From the NCBI RefSeq assembly GCF_900292015.1, contig NZ_LR130759.1, forward strand, positions 4,526,001 through 4,590,000: 64,000 nt of DNA, given 5' to 3'. Below are positions 27,200-35,917 of this stretch, in pieces (positions within the stretch are counted from its first letter, which is position 1; the number at the start of each line of letters is the position of its first letter). The notes under the pieces were generated by a model. That model made no database searches and had not been told where the DNA came from. It saw nothing but the letters and a program-made list of their open reading frames with translations. The translations under genes were made by a program, and so were the position numbers. The DNA is from Mycobacterium basiliense (GTDB lineage Bacteria > Actinomycetota > Actinomycetes > Mycobacteriales > Mycobacteriaceae).

Positions 27200-29187
27200 T
27201 GTCAATGCCTATCACTCGAGTACTGGTTGCCAACCGGGGTGAGATCGCCCGGCGGGTGTTCGCCACCTGCCGCCGGCTGGGTCTGGGCACCGTTGCGGTG
27301 TACACCGACCCGGATGCCGCTGCGCCGCATGTCGCCGAGGCCGACGCCCGGGTGCGGTTGCCGCAGACCAACGATTATCTCAACGCCGAAGCACTGATCG
27401 CCGCCGCGCGCGCGGCTGGAGCTGACGCCGTGCATCCGGGATACGGGTTCCTCTCGGAGAATGCCGAGTTCGCCGCCGCCGTACAGGGGGCGGGCCTGAC
27501 CTGGGTGGGGCCACCGGTCGACGCGGTCAAGGCGATGGGCTCCAAGATCGAATCCAAGAAGCTCATGGCCGCCGCCGGAGTACCGGTGCTCGAGGAGCTC
27601 GATCCGGAAACCGTCACCGCGGCCCAGCTTCCGGTGCTGGTCAAGGCGTCCGCGGGCGGCGGCGGTCGCGGGATGCGGGTGATTCGCGAATTATCCGCCC
27701 TGGCCGACGAGGTCGAGGCCGCACGGCGCGAGGCACAGTCGGCGTTCGGTGACCCGACGGTGTTCTGCGAACGCTACCTACCCACCGGGCACCACATCGA
27801 AGTGCAGGTCATGGCCGACACACACGGCACCGTCTGGGCCGTCGGGGAGCGCGAGTGCTCGATCCAACGTCGCCACCAGAAGATCATCGAAGAGGCCCCC
27901 TCACCGTTGGTAGAGCGCACGCCGGGAATGCGCGCCAAGCTGTTCGATGCCGCCCGGCTGGCCGCCGAAGCGATCGGCTACACCGGCGCCGGGACGGTGG
28001 AATTCCTCGCCGACGATGACGGCGAGTTCTACTTCCTGGAAATGAACACCCGGCTGCAGGTCGAGCATCCGGTCACCGAGGAGACCACCGGGCTGGATCT
28101 GGTCGAACTGCAACTCAGCGTTGCCGAGGGAGGTCGACTTGATGCCGAACCGCCGTCCGGCCAAGGGTATTCGATCGAGGCCAGGCTTTATGCCGAGGAC
28201 CCGGCGCATGACTGGCAGCCGCAGGCCGGCTTGGTACACACGATTGACGTGCCGTCGGTTCGCGCCGAGTTCTGCACACTCGCCCACCGGACCGGGATCC
28301 GGCTGGACTCTGGGATTGTGGACGGATCGGTGGTCTCGATCCACTACGACCCGATGCTGGCCAAGGTCATCTCCTACGCACCGACCCGGCGGCAGGCGGC
28401 GCTAGTGCTCGCCGATGCCCTGGCCCGCGCCCGCTTGCACGGTGTCCGAACCAACCGCGAGCTGTTAGTGAACGTGCTGCGCCATCAGGCTTTTCTCGAC
28501 GGCGCCACCGACACCGCGTTCTTCGACACGCATGGGTTGGCGGAGCTATCGGCGCCGCTGGCTGATTCCGCGACGCTACGGTTGTCGACAATCGCTGCCG
28601 CGCTCGCCGACGCCGCGCACAACCGGGCCACAGCGACGGTGTTCGGCTCCATTCCCAGTGGGTGGCGCAACCTCGCATCGGGCTATCAAGTCAAGAGCTA
28701 CCGCGATGCCGCCGATACCGAGCACCGCGTCGAATATCGCTTCACTAGAACCGGATTGGCAGTTGCCAACGACACCTCAGTGCGGCTCGTTTCGGCCCGC
28801 CCACACGAGGTGGTGCTGACCGGCGACAACGGGGTGGACCACAGCTTCACGGTGGCGCGCCACGATCAGGATGTCTACGTGGATTCGGCCGGCGGTCCGG
28901 TGCACTTGGTTGCGCTACCACGCTTTCCCGAGCCCGGATCCGCCATCGAGCAGGGTTCTTTGGTCGCTCCGATGCCCGGCAACGTGATCCGGGTGGGCGC
29001 CGAGGTCGGGGATACCGTCACCGCAGGTCAGCCGTTGATCTGGCTGGAGGCGATGAAGATGGAGCACACCATTACCGCGCCGGCCGACGGTGTGCTTGCG
29101 CAGCTCAACGTGCAAACCGGCCAGCAAGTCGACGTCGGCGCCGTCCTAGCCAGAGTGGAAGCGCCTGAAGCAGAAGGGGATTCGTGA
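27199..29187 (+). CDS. accA2: Biotin carboxylase/BCCP (alpha) subunit AccA2
   Basis: A 662-residue protein. The biotin carboxylase domain (about 1-450) has the ATP-grasp KASAGGGGRGMRVI, EVQVMADTHG, ERECSIQRRHQKIIEE and EMNTRLQVEHPVTE segments. The C-terminal biotin-carrier domain has EAMKMEH with the lysine to be biotinylated. The enzyme carboxylates biotin with ATP and bicarbonate and passes it to AccD2. It starts at ATG 27199 (TGATG with accD2) and ends 3 bases before the ATG of fadE12 in an ATGA overlap. Confidence 0.94.
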   Translation: MSMPITRVLVANRGEIARRVFATCRRLGLGTVAVYTDPDAAAPHVAEADARVRLPQTNDYLNAEALIAAARAAGADAVHPGYGFLSENAEFAAAVQGAGLTWVGPPVDAVKAMGSKIESKKLMAAAGVPVLEELDPETVTAAQLPVLVKASAGGGGRGMRVIRELSALADEVEAARREAQSAFGDPTVFCERYLPTGHHIEVQVMADTHGTVWAVGERECSIQRRHQKIIEEAPSPLVERTPGMRAKLFDAARLAAEAIGYTGAGTVEFLADDDGEFYFLEMNTRLQVEHPVTEETTGLDLVELQLSVAEGGRLDAEPPSGQGYSIEARLYAEDPAHDWQPQAGLVHTIDVPSVRAEFCTLAHRTGIRLDSGIVDGSVVSIHYDPMLAKVISYAPTRRQAALVLADALARARLHGVRTNRELLVNVLRHQAFLDGATDTAFFDTHGLAELSAPLADSATLRLSTIAAALADAAHNRATATVFGSIPSGWRNLASGYQVKSYRDAADTEHRVEYRFTRTGLAVANDTSVRLVSARPHEVVLTGDNGVDHSFTVARHDQDVYVDSAGGPVHLVALPRFPEPGSAIEQGSLVAPMPGNVIRVGAEVGDTVTAGQPLIWLEAMKMEHTITAPADGVLAQLNVQTGQQVDVGAVLARVEAPEAEGDS

Positions 29188-30353
29188 TGTCAGATACTAG
29201 CTTTATCGAAAGTGAGGACCGCCGGGCGTTGCGCAAGGCGGTGGCCGAGTGGGTGTCCAACTACGGCAGCGAGTACTACCTAAAGAAGGCCCGATCTCAA
29301 GAACATACCGATGAATTGTGGTCCGAGGCAGGAAAGCTCGGTTTCATCGGGGTGAACCTGCCCGAGGAATACGGCGGTGGCGGCGCTGGCATGTATGAGC
29401 TTGCGCTGGTGATGGAGGAAATGGCCGCGGCGGGTTCCGCACTGCTGCTGATGGTGGTTTCGCCTGCCATCAACGGAACCATCATCAGCAAGTTCGGTAC
29501 CGACGAGCAGAAGCAACGTTGGCTTCCTGGCATCGCCGATGGAACCCTGACCATGGCGTTCGCCATCACCGAACCCGACGCCGGGTCCAATTCGCACAAC
29601 ATCACCACGACCGCACGCCGCGACGGCGGCGACTGGATCCTTAAGGGCCAGAAGGTCTACATCTCGGGCATCGACCAGGCACAAGCAGTATTGGTGGTGG
29701 GACGCACCGAGGAAGCCAAGACCGGCAAGCTGCGCCCCGCATTGTTTGTGGTGCCCACCGACGCACCCGGCTTCACCTACACCCCGATCGACATGGAGTT
29801 GATCAGCCCGGAACGCCAATTCCAGGTCTTTCTCGACGACGTGCGGCTTCCCGCCGATGCCCTCGTCGGGGCCCAAGACGCCGCGATCGCACAGCTTTTC
29901 GCCGGCCTGAACCCGGAGCGCATTATGGGGGCGGCCAGCGCGGTGGGCATGGGCCGCTACGCACTGAGCAGAGCGGTCGACTACGTCAAGACCCGCAAGG
30001 TCTGGTCCACTCCGATTGGCGCCCACCAGGGGTTGGCACACCCCTTGGCGCAGTGCCACATCGAGGTGGAACTCGCCAAATTGATGATGCAGAAGGCAGC
30101 CGCCCTATATGACCACGGCGACGACGGAGGTGCCGCTGAGGCCGCCAATATGGCCAAATACGCTGCGGCCGAGGCTTCCTCACGGGCGGTCGACCAGGCC
30201 GTGCAGTCCATGGGCGGCAACGGCCTGACGAAAGAGTACGGCGTGGCGGCCATGATGACAACGTCCCGGCTTGCCCGGATCGCCCCGATCAGCCGGGAGA
30301 TGATCTTGAACTTCGTCGCGCAGACATCGCTGGGCCTGCCCAGAAGCTACTGA
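29187..30353 (+). CDS. fadE12: Acyl-CoA dehydrogenase FadE12
   Basis: A 388-residue FAD-linked acyl-CoA dehydrogenase. The FAD segment is FAITEPDAGSNSHNI, and the C-terminal region reads QSMGGNGLTKEYGVAAMM. Here a QSMGGNG motif precedes the lid, unlike the QLFGGMG of FadE13, so the two dehydrogenases probably act on different acyl groups or steps. It starts at ATG 29187, sharing the stop codon of accA2 (TGATG). Length equals M. tuberculosis FadE12. It ends in a TGATG overlap with echA7. Confidence 0.93.
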   Translation: MSDTSFIESEDRRALRKAVAEWVSNYGSEYYLKKARSQEHTDELWSEAGKLGFIGVNLPEEYGGGGAGMYELALVMEEMAAAGSALLLMVVSPAINGTIISKFGTDEQKQRWLPGIADGTLTMAFAITEPDAGSNSHNITTTARRDGGDWILKGQKVYISGIDQAQAVLVVGRTEEAKTGKLRPALFVVPTDAPGFTYTPIDMELISPERQFQVFLDDVRLPADALVGAQDAAIAQLFAGLNPERIMGAASAVGMGRYALSRAVDYVKTRKVWSTPIGAHQGLAHPLAQCHIEVELAKLMMQKAAALYDHGDDGGAAEAANMAKYAAAEASSRAVDQAVQSMGGNGLTKEYGVAAMMTTSRLARIAPISREMILNFVAQTSLGLPRSY

Positions 30354-31135
30354 TGGACACGGTTGTCGAGTACGCCGGGCCCGATGAGTGCGGCGGGCCG
30401 GTAGCGCGGCTGACCCTGAATTCGCCGCACAACCGCAATGCGCTGTCCAGCACGCTGGTCAGCCAGCTACATCAGGGACTGCGGAGAGCGGCGGACGATC
30501 CCTCGGTGCGGGTAGTGGTACTGGGGCACACGGGCGGAACATTCTGCGCAGGTGCCGATTTGAGCGAAGCCGGCGGCAAAGACCCACACGACATGGCGGT
30601 AGCGCGGGCAAAGGAAATGACCGCGCTGCTACGCGCCATCGTCGAATCACCCATGCCCGTGGTCGGTGCCATCAACGGGCACGTTCGAGCCGGCGGGTTC
30701 GGCCTGGTGGGCGCGTGCGACATCGTGGTTGCCGGTCCGCGCAGCACTTTTGCGCTGACCGAGGCCCGCATCGGGGTCGCGCCGGCGATCATCTCGCTGA
30801 CACTGCTGCCGAAAATGTCCGCACGGGCCGCCGCTCGCTACTACCTGACCGGCGAGAAATTCGGCGCCGACGAGGCCGCCGAGATCGGATTGATCACGAT
30901 GGCGGCCGAGGATGTCGACGCAGTGGTGGCAGCGCTAGTCGCCGATGTTGGCCGCGGGTCGCCGCAGGGCCTGGCGGCGTCGAAAGCGCTGACGACGGCC
31001 GCCGTGTTAGCGGGATTCGACCGAGACGCCGAACGGCTTACCCAGGAGTCGGCGCGGCTGTTTGTCTCTGACGAAGCCCGCGAGGGCATGCTGGCGTTCC
31101 TGCAGAAACGCTCGCCCAGTTGGGTCACCGACTGA
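30353..31135 (+). CDS. echA7: Enoyl-CoA hydratase/isomerase EchA7
   Basis: A 260-residue crotonase-fold hydratase. It has the CoA-binding oxyanion segments HTGGTFCAGADLSEA and INGHVRAGGFGLVGACDIVVAG, and the active-site region VAPAIISLTLLP. In AtuE/LiuC-type pathways the hydratase adds water to the glutaconyl-type product of the carboxylase. It is the last gene of the operon and starts at ATG 30353 on the stop of fadE12. It is nine residues shorter than the M. tuberculosis protein I remember; the difference is near the start. Confidence 0.9.
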   Translation: MDTVVEYAGPDECGGPVARLTLNSPHNRNALSSTLVSQLHQGLRRAADDPSVRVVVLGHTGGTFCAGADLSEAGGKDPHDMAVARAKEMTALLRAIVESPMPVVGAINGHVRAGGFGLVGACDIVVAGPRSTFALTEARIGVAPAIISLTLLPKMSARAAARYYLTGEKFGADEAAEIGLITMAAEDVDAVVAALVADVGRGSPQGLAASKALTTAAVLAGFDRDAERLTQESARLFVSDEAREGMLAFLQKRSPSWVTD

Positions 31136-31271
31136 AATACCGGCAACCGAAGCCTCCGGAGAACCGGCGCCCCGACATCGTGGCGCAGCTAATCAGTTGG
31201 TCGGAAACACTATCCATTGCACAGTCGCGCGATAGGCCCGGCCCCGCAGTGGCCGCCCCCAGGAGCTGGCG

Positions 31272-31580
31272 ATGGCGGCAACCGACCTGACCGGTATCGG
31301 CTCAGTGCTAGCGGCGGCGAACGCAGCCGCGGCCGCCGCGATCAAGAAAGTGGGCTACCAATTCTTAAGCGCCCAGGTGGCGGAGTTTCATCTGCGTTTC
31401 ACGCAGGCCTTGACCACCGCTGGAAGTCCCATGGGGCCGCCGAACCCGCCAACGTCTCGCCGCTGTAGGTCCTCGAGCACACGGCTCGCGACATCAACGG
31501 ACCTGCCCAAACGCCCGTGGGGCCCCGGCTTCGATCCATCCCGGCAAAACGCCGGCACCGCGGGGCACCGGCGCTAGCGG
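31272..31580 (+). pseudogene. Decayed PE-family gene
   Basis: The frame starts MAATDLTGIGSVLAAANAA, which corresponds to residues about 13 onward of PE proteins. The usual MSFVxAAPE lead is missing. The middle is shortened (from AAIKKVG directly to LSAQVAEFHLRFTQAL), and the frame shifts near 31425 with GAAEPANVSPL recognisable in the other frame followed by a stop at 31466. No PGRS repeats follow. A remnant, not a coding gene. Confidence 0.7.
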
Positions 31581-31798
31581 CGGCAACACCCAGCTGATCG
31601 GTCTCGGCGCGGCGCCGGAGCCGGCAGCGCAAGCGGCCCACCGTCGGCATCGCGCAGCCGCCCCAGCCGGTCGGCGGCCTCGCAGCAGGTAGAAAACACC
31701 CTGTTCGTCCGACGCCACCAGACCGGCCCGACCGTGCCAACGTTGCAGTTTAGACAACCTACTTGCAGCAAATCCTGGACGTCGTACGCTCGTTGGTG

Positions 31799-32404
31799 AT
31801 GAGCAACCCAGCCCAGCGTGGCACAAAGGACACGCGCGACGATGCCTCGCTCGCGGCGGACACCGATCGTATCCAGATCGCGCAGCTGCTGGCATACGCG
31901 GCCGAACAAGGACGCCTGCAGCTGAACGAGTACGAAGACCGGCTTACCAGGGCTTATGCAGCAACCACCTACCGGGAGCTGGACCAGCTCCGGGCCGACT
32001 TACCCGGTGCGGCGGTAAGCCCCCGCCGCGGTGGTAACTGCAATCCGGCACCGTCGACGCTGCTGCTTGCCCTCCTCAGTGGATTCGAGCGGCGCGGCCG
32101 GTGGAACATACCCAAGAAGCTGACCACGTTCACCTTCTGGGGTAGCGGCGTCCTGGATCTGCGCTACGCCGACTTCACCTCGACCGAGGTCGAGATCCAC
32201 GCGTACTCGATCATGGGCGTGCAGACCATCTTGTTGCCGCCGGAAATCAACGTCGAGATTCACGGCCACGGGATCATGGGCAACTTCGACCGCGAAGTCG
32301 CCGGCGAGGGCAGTCGGGGCGCGCCCAAAGTCAAGATCCGCGGCTTCTCGTTCTGGGGTGGCGTGGGCATCCAGCGCAAAGCGCGCAAGCCCCGCAAGAA
32401 CTAG
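31799..32404 (+). CDS. DUF1707 protein with LiaF-like C-terminal domain (Rv0966c-like)
   Basis: A 201-residue protein starting at ATG 31799. The N-terminal DUF1707 domain (about residues 23-80) has the typical ADTDRIQIAQLLAYAAEQGRLQLNEYEDR with a TYRELDQLRADLP ending. The C-terminal part has repeated F/W-G and IMG motifs (FTFWGSGVLDL, AYSIMGVQ, HGIMGNF) as in the cell-wall-antibiotic response LiaF-like domain. A role in envelope stress sensing is possible but unproven. It converges on the VWA gene, 19 bp away. An extended frame to 31763 adds 12 residues. Confidence 0.85.
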   Translation: MSNPAQRGTKDTRDDASLAADTDRIQIAQLLAYAAEQGRLQLNEYEDRLTRAYAATTYRELDQLRADLPGAAVSPRRGGNCNPAPSTLLLALLSGFERRGRWNIPKKLTTFTFWGSGVLDLRYADFTSTEVEIHAYSIMGVQTILLPPEINVEIHGHGIMGNFDREVAGEGSRGAPKVKIRGFSFWGGVGIQRKARKPRKN

Positions 32405-32423
32405 CAGCCTCGAGTTTGCCGGC

Positions 32424-34418
32424 CTACCTTCGCCGCCGCGACCTCAAGTAGTCGCCCACCACCGCCGCACCCAGCCCGTCCAGGTCGGGTTCGACCACTC
32501 GCCCCTCGACCCGTCGGGCCACCTGGTCGATGAATCGGGCCAGGCCGGGATCGCTACCCAACCTAAAGATCGTCACTTGGGCACCCAACCGGGCCATGTC
32601 GTCGAACCCCCGCACGGTATGTGCGATGGTCCGCGGATGTGGTGGGTAGTCGAAGAAGACGGCCGAACCGTCGCCATCGACGTCTTCGAGGTGGGCCGTC
32701 GGCTCACCGTCGGTCACCACCAACACAACGGGTTGCGCGTTGGGATGCCGGCGTAGGTGACGTCCGGCCAACGCCAGGGCGTGATGCAGGTTGGTGCCTT
32801 GCTCGTAGACTCCCTCCAAACCTGTCAGCTCCACGGCGGTCAACGTGCGCGCGTAGCGTCCGAACGCGATGATTTGCAGGGCATCGGAGCGGAAGCGGGT
32901 GCACACCAAATGGTGCAACGCCAGTGCCGTCCGCTTCATGGGGAGCCAGCGATTCTCCATCACCATCGAAAACGAGGTATCCACCAGCAGCGCGACCGCA
33001 GCCTGGGTACGCGTCTCGGTTTCGGAGACCTCGACGTCATCGACGGCGATCCGAATCGGGCCAGCCTTCCCGCCCAGGGGCGCCGTGCCCGCTTGTCGCA
33101 GCACCGCATTGGTCAATGTGCGCGCGATGTGCCACGGTTCGGTATCACCGAACTGCCACGGACGAGTCGCGCCGGTCAGCTCACCGGCGGCGCCCGCACG
33201 TTGGTGGTCACGTTCTCCACGACGACCCGAAAGCTGCTGCGCGACATCGCGCAACGCCGTCTCGCCAAGCCTGCGCATAGCCTTCGGCGACAGTCGCCAC
33301 TGACCGTCGGAACCGCGATCCAGAAACCCCTGATTGACCAACGCGCGTTCCAATTCGGCGAGTGTTCGGGCATCCACGGCGGCCTGGTCGCCTAGTTGAC
33401 GGGCCAGCGCATCCAGATCGACATCGTCCATCGTGGCACCCGGATAGCTCTGTGACAGCTGCTCGGCGAGCTGTTCGAGCTCCCCGATATCGGCGAGCGC
33501 CTGGGTTCCTTCACCCATGCCAAGCGGATCGTCGCCGGAGAATTGCTCGGAACCGGCCCAGTCCTCACCCGGCCGGGCGGCCTGCAAATGCGCGTCCAGC
33601 CGGCCCAGCGCCTGCATCAGCGAAGGCGATCCAAATGCCTGCTGCGCCAACGCATCCAGCTCATCTCGCTGGTCCTGACTCAGGCTGTTGCGGAACCGTT
33701 GCGCGGCCGCGGCGCGCTTGGCCAGTGAGTCCAGCAGCTCCTCGATATTGCGGGGGTTCTCCGGAAAAAATTCGCCATGCTTACTCATGAAGTCTTGAAA
33801 ATCTTCGGACGAATCCTGTCCTCGAGCATGCTTGTCCAACAGATTGTTGAGGTCATCAAGCATCTCGTTGACGCGCTGACGATCCTCGTCGGTAGCGCCC
33901 TGCAATGCCTGCTTCATCCCGGCGAAACGTTGATCGAGCATCTCGCGGCCGAGCAGATCCTTGATCTGCTCATACTTTTCGCGGGCCTCACCGCTGCGCC
34001 AGTCGTACTCCGAAAGCTCTTGAACCGCCTTGGCAGGCGAAGGCGGAAGCGCCTCGAGCTGCAATTCGGAGAAGCGTGCGTCGTCGTCGAGTGCGCGGGC
34101 CAATTCCTTGCGTTCGGCCAGTACGGCCTCGTCGAGCAGCCTTTTGATCTCTTGCAACGTCCCGTCCAGGTTGTTGCGGCGCAATAGCTCGCGGCGGCGC
34201 CGATTCGCCTCCGCGGCCAGCCGGTCGGCGCCCGGCATGTTCTTGGTACCCCGCCGCAGCAGCTCGGAGAGCGCCCGGCGCGGCGAGGCGCCAGCCATGA
34301 CGTCTTGTCCGATCTGTTCTAGCGCCTCACGCAGATCTACCGGCGGTGCCAGCGGATCGGGTCCGCCGGTATACGCCGAGTAGCGAGACGAATGCCCCCG
34401 CGAACCGGGCTTAGCCAT
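32424..34418 (-). CDS. von Willebrand factor A domain protein (Rv0959-like)
   Basis: A 664-residue protein starting at ATG 34418. The long helical, charged N-terminal part (residues 60-420) contains many Glu/Arg/Gln repeats with coiled-coil character. The C-terminal VWA domain has the MIDAS motif VDTSFS, with later Thr and Asp in TNLHHAL and VVTDGE. Its start overlaps the stop of the AAA+ gene by 8 bp. AAA+/VWA pairs (MoxR/CoxD or chelatase I/D-like) assemble or insert metals into protein complexes. No chlorophyll or cobalt chelatase H subunit is near, so a chaperone role is more likely. Confidence 0.87.
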   Translation of the reverse strand: MAKPGSRGHSSRYSAYTGGPDPLAPPVDLREALEQIGQDVMAGASPRRALSELLRRGTKNMPGADRLAAEANRRRRELLRRNNLDGTLQEIKRLLDEAVLAERKELARALDDDARFSELQLEALPPSPAKAVQELSEYDWRSGEAREKYEQIKDLLGREMLDQRFAGMKQALQGATDEDRQRVNEMLDDLNNLLDKHARGQDSSEDFQDFMSKHGEFFPENPRNIEELLDSLAKRAAAAQRFRNSLSQDQRDELDALAQQAFGSPSLMQALGRLDAHLQAARPGEDWAGSEQFSGDDPLGMGEGTQALADIGELEQLAEQLSQSYPGATMDDVDLDALARQLGDQAAVDARTLAELERALVNQGFLDRGSDGQWRLSPKAMRRLGETALRDVAQQLSGRRGERDHQRAGAAGELTGATRPWQFGDTEPWHIARTLTNAVLRQAGTAPLGGKAGPIRIAVDDVEVSETETRTQAAVALLVDTSFSMVMENRWLPMKRTALALHHLVCTRFRSDALQIIAFGRYARTLTAVELTGLEGVYEQGTNLHHALALAGRHLRRHPNAQPVVLVVTDGEPTAHLEDVDGDGSAVFFDYPPHPRTIAHTVRGFDDMARLGAQVTIFRLGSDPGLARFIDQVARRVEGRVVEPDLDGLGAAVVGDYLRSRRRR

Positions 34419-35802
34419 AGACGGTTTGGCCCTCCCCGGACATCTTGTCGATTCGCTTGGCCAGGTACAGCGCTTCCAACGCCAGTTCCAATGCCGCGGC
34501 GCGTTCGCCCTCGGATTCGGCGTTGAGTTTCCGCGCGATACTGTCCACCACCGGCAGGCCCGGGACCGCGGCCAGCACATCCTTGGCCGACACCCGATCT
34601 CCCGTCGTCACCGCTGAACCGCTCTCGACCGCGGCCACCAGCGAGCCGACGTCGATGCCGGCGAGCACTCGCGACGCGGTGTCGGCGGTGGCACGGCGCA
34701 ACAGGTGCTCGAGCACGGCTTGCTCGCGGCCCTCCTCGCCGGACTCGAATTCCAGCTTGCCGCGCAGGACATCGATCACCGTTCCCAAATCGACCACTCG
34801 GGCCACCGGGTCGGTCTCCCCCAATATCGCACCCCGGTGCCGGGCCGCCGCCGCGACCGTCTCCGCCGCCGCGATCGCGAACCGTGCCGAGACCCCGGAT
34901 CGTTGATCGACCGAACTGGACTCCCGCAGATAGCGGGCAAAGCGCGCGAGCACCTGCATTAGGTAATCGGGCAACTGGGCGCTGAGGTGCGCCTCCTGGG
35001 CGATGACGCCGATCTCGGCTGCCAGCTCCCGCGGGTAGTGCGTGCGGATTTCGGCGCCGAACCGGTCTTTGAGCGGGGTAATGATGCGACCGCGGTTGGT
35101 GTAGTCCTCGGGGTTGGCACTGGCGACCACCAATACGTCCAGCGGCAGGCGCAACGTGTACCCGCGCACCTGGATGTCGCGCTCCTCCATGACGTTGAGC
35201 ATGGACACCTGAATGCGCTCGGCCAGGTCCGGCAGCTCGTTGACCGCGACAATGCCGCGGTGCGCGCGCGGGATCAGTCCGTAGGCGATGGTCTCGGGAT
35301 CCCCGAGGCTGCGTCCCTCGGCGACCTTGATCGGGTCGATATCGCCGACCAGGTCGGCGACGCTGGTATCGGGAGTGGCCAACTTCTCGGTGTAACGCTC
35401 GCTGCGATGCTTCCAGGCCACCGGCAGGTCATTACCGAGCTGCGCGGCCCGCCGGATCGATTCCGGCGTGATTGGGCGGTAAGGGTGCTCCCCCAGCTCG
35501 GCTCCACCGATCACCGGCGTCCACTCGTCGAGCAAGCCGGTAAGTGCCCGCAGCAGCCGAGTCTTGCCCTGGCCACGTTCACCGAGCAGTACAAAATCGT
35601 GACCGGCGATCAACGCACGTTCCAGCTGCGGAATCACCGTGTCATCGAAACCCAAAATGCCTGGCCAGACGTCTGCGTTGTCTGGCCCATCGGCCAGCGC
35701 GGTCAACAGATTCTCGCGGATTTCCTGTTTGACCCCCCGTTCACGGTGACCAGAGGCACGCAGCTCGCCAACTGTGCGGGGCAGATTGCTCGGTGAAGTC
35801 AC
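34411..35802 (-). CDS. AAA+ ATPase, magnesium-chelatase I/MoxR-like (Rv0958-like)
   Basis: A 463-residue AAA+ protein. Walker A is LGERGQGKTRLL and the Walker B region IVAVNELPDL is followed by NVMEERDIQVRGYTL (pre-sensor 1 insertion) and sensor 1 VVASANPEDY. The arginine finger is in KDRFGAEIRTHYP. It should drive a partner VWA protein encoded immediately downstream with an 8-bp overlap. Two GTG codons in tandem (35805 and 35802) can start it; I used 35802. It is 115 bp upstream-side of purH in the convergent direction of transcription, on the same strand. Confidence 0.88.
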   Translation of the reverse strand: MTSPSNLPRTVGELRASGHRERGVKQEIRENLLTALADGPDNADVWPGILGFDDTVIPQLERALIAGHDFVLLGERGQGKTRLLRALTGLLDEWTPVIGGAELGEHPYRPITPESIRRAAQLGNDLPVAWKHRSERYTEKLATPDTSVADLVGDIDPIKVAEGRSLGDPETIAYGLIPRAHRGIVAVNELPDLAERIQVSMLNVMEERDIQVRGYTLRLPLDVLVVASANPEDYTNRGRIITPLKDRFGAEIRTHYPRELAAEIGVIAQEAHLSAQLPDYLMQVLARFARYLRESSSVDQRSGVSARFAIAAAETVAAAARHRGAILGETDPVARVVDLGTVIDVLRGKLEFESGEEGREQAVLEHLLRRATADTASRVLAGIDVGSLVAAVESGSAVTTGDRVSAKDVLAAVPGLPVVDSIARKLNAESEGERAAALELALEALYLAKRIDKMSGEGQTVYG

Positions 35803-35917
35803 CACTCCACGCTACGACGGTTGCCTTTCTTCTGGCGACGGGAGCGAATTTCGCCCCCTACTTTCTGGGCACTTCGCGGCGTGTCGCGTCGCGGAACGCG
35901 CTGGCGGGTCTAGGACC

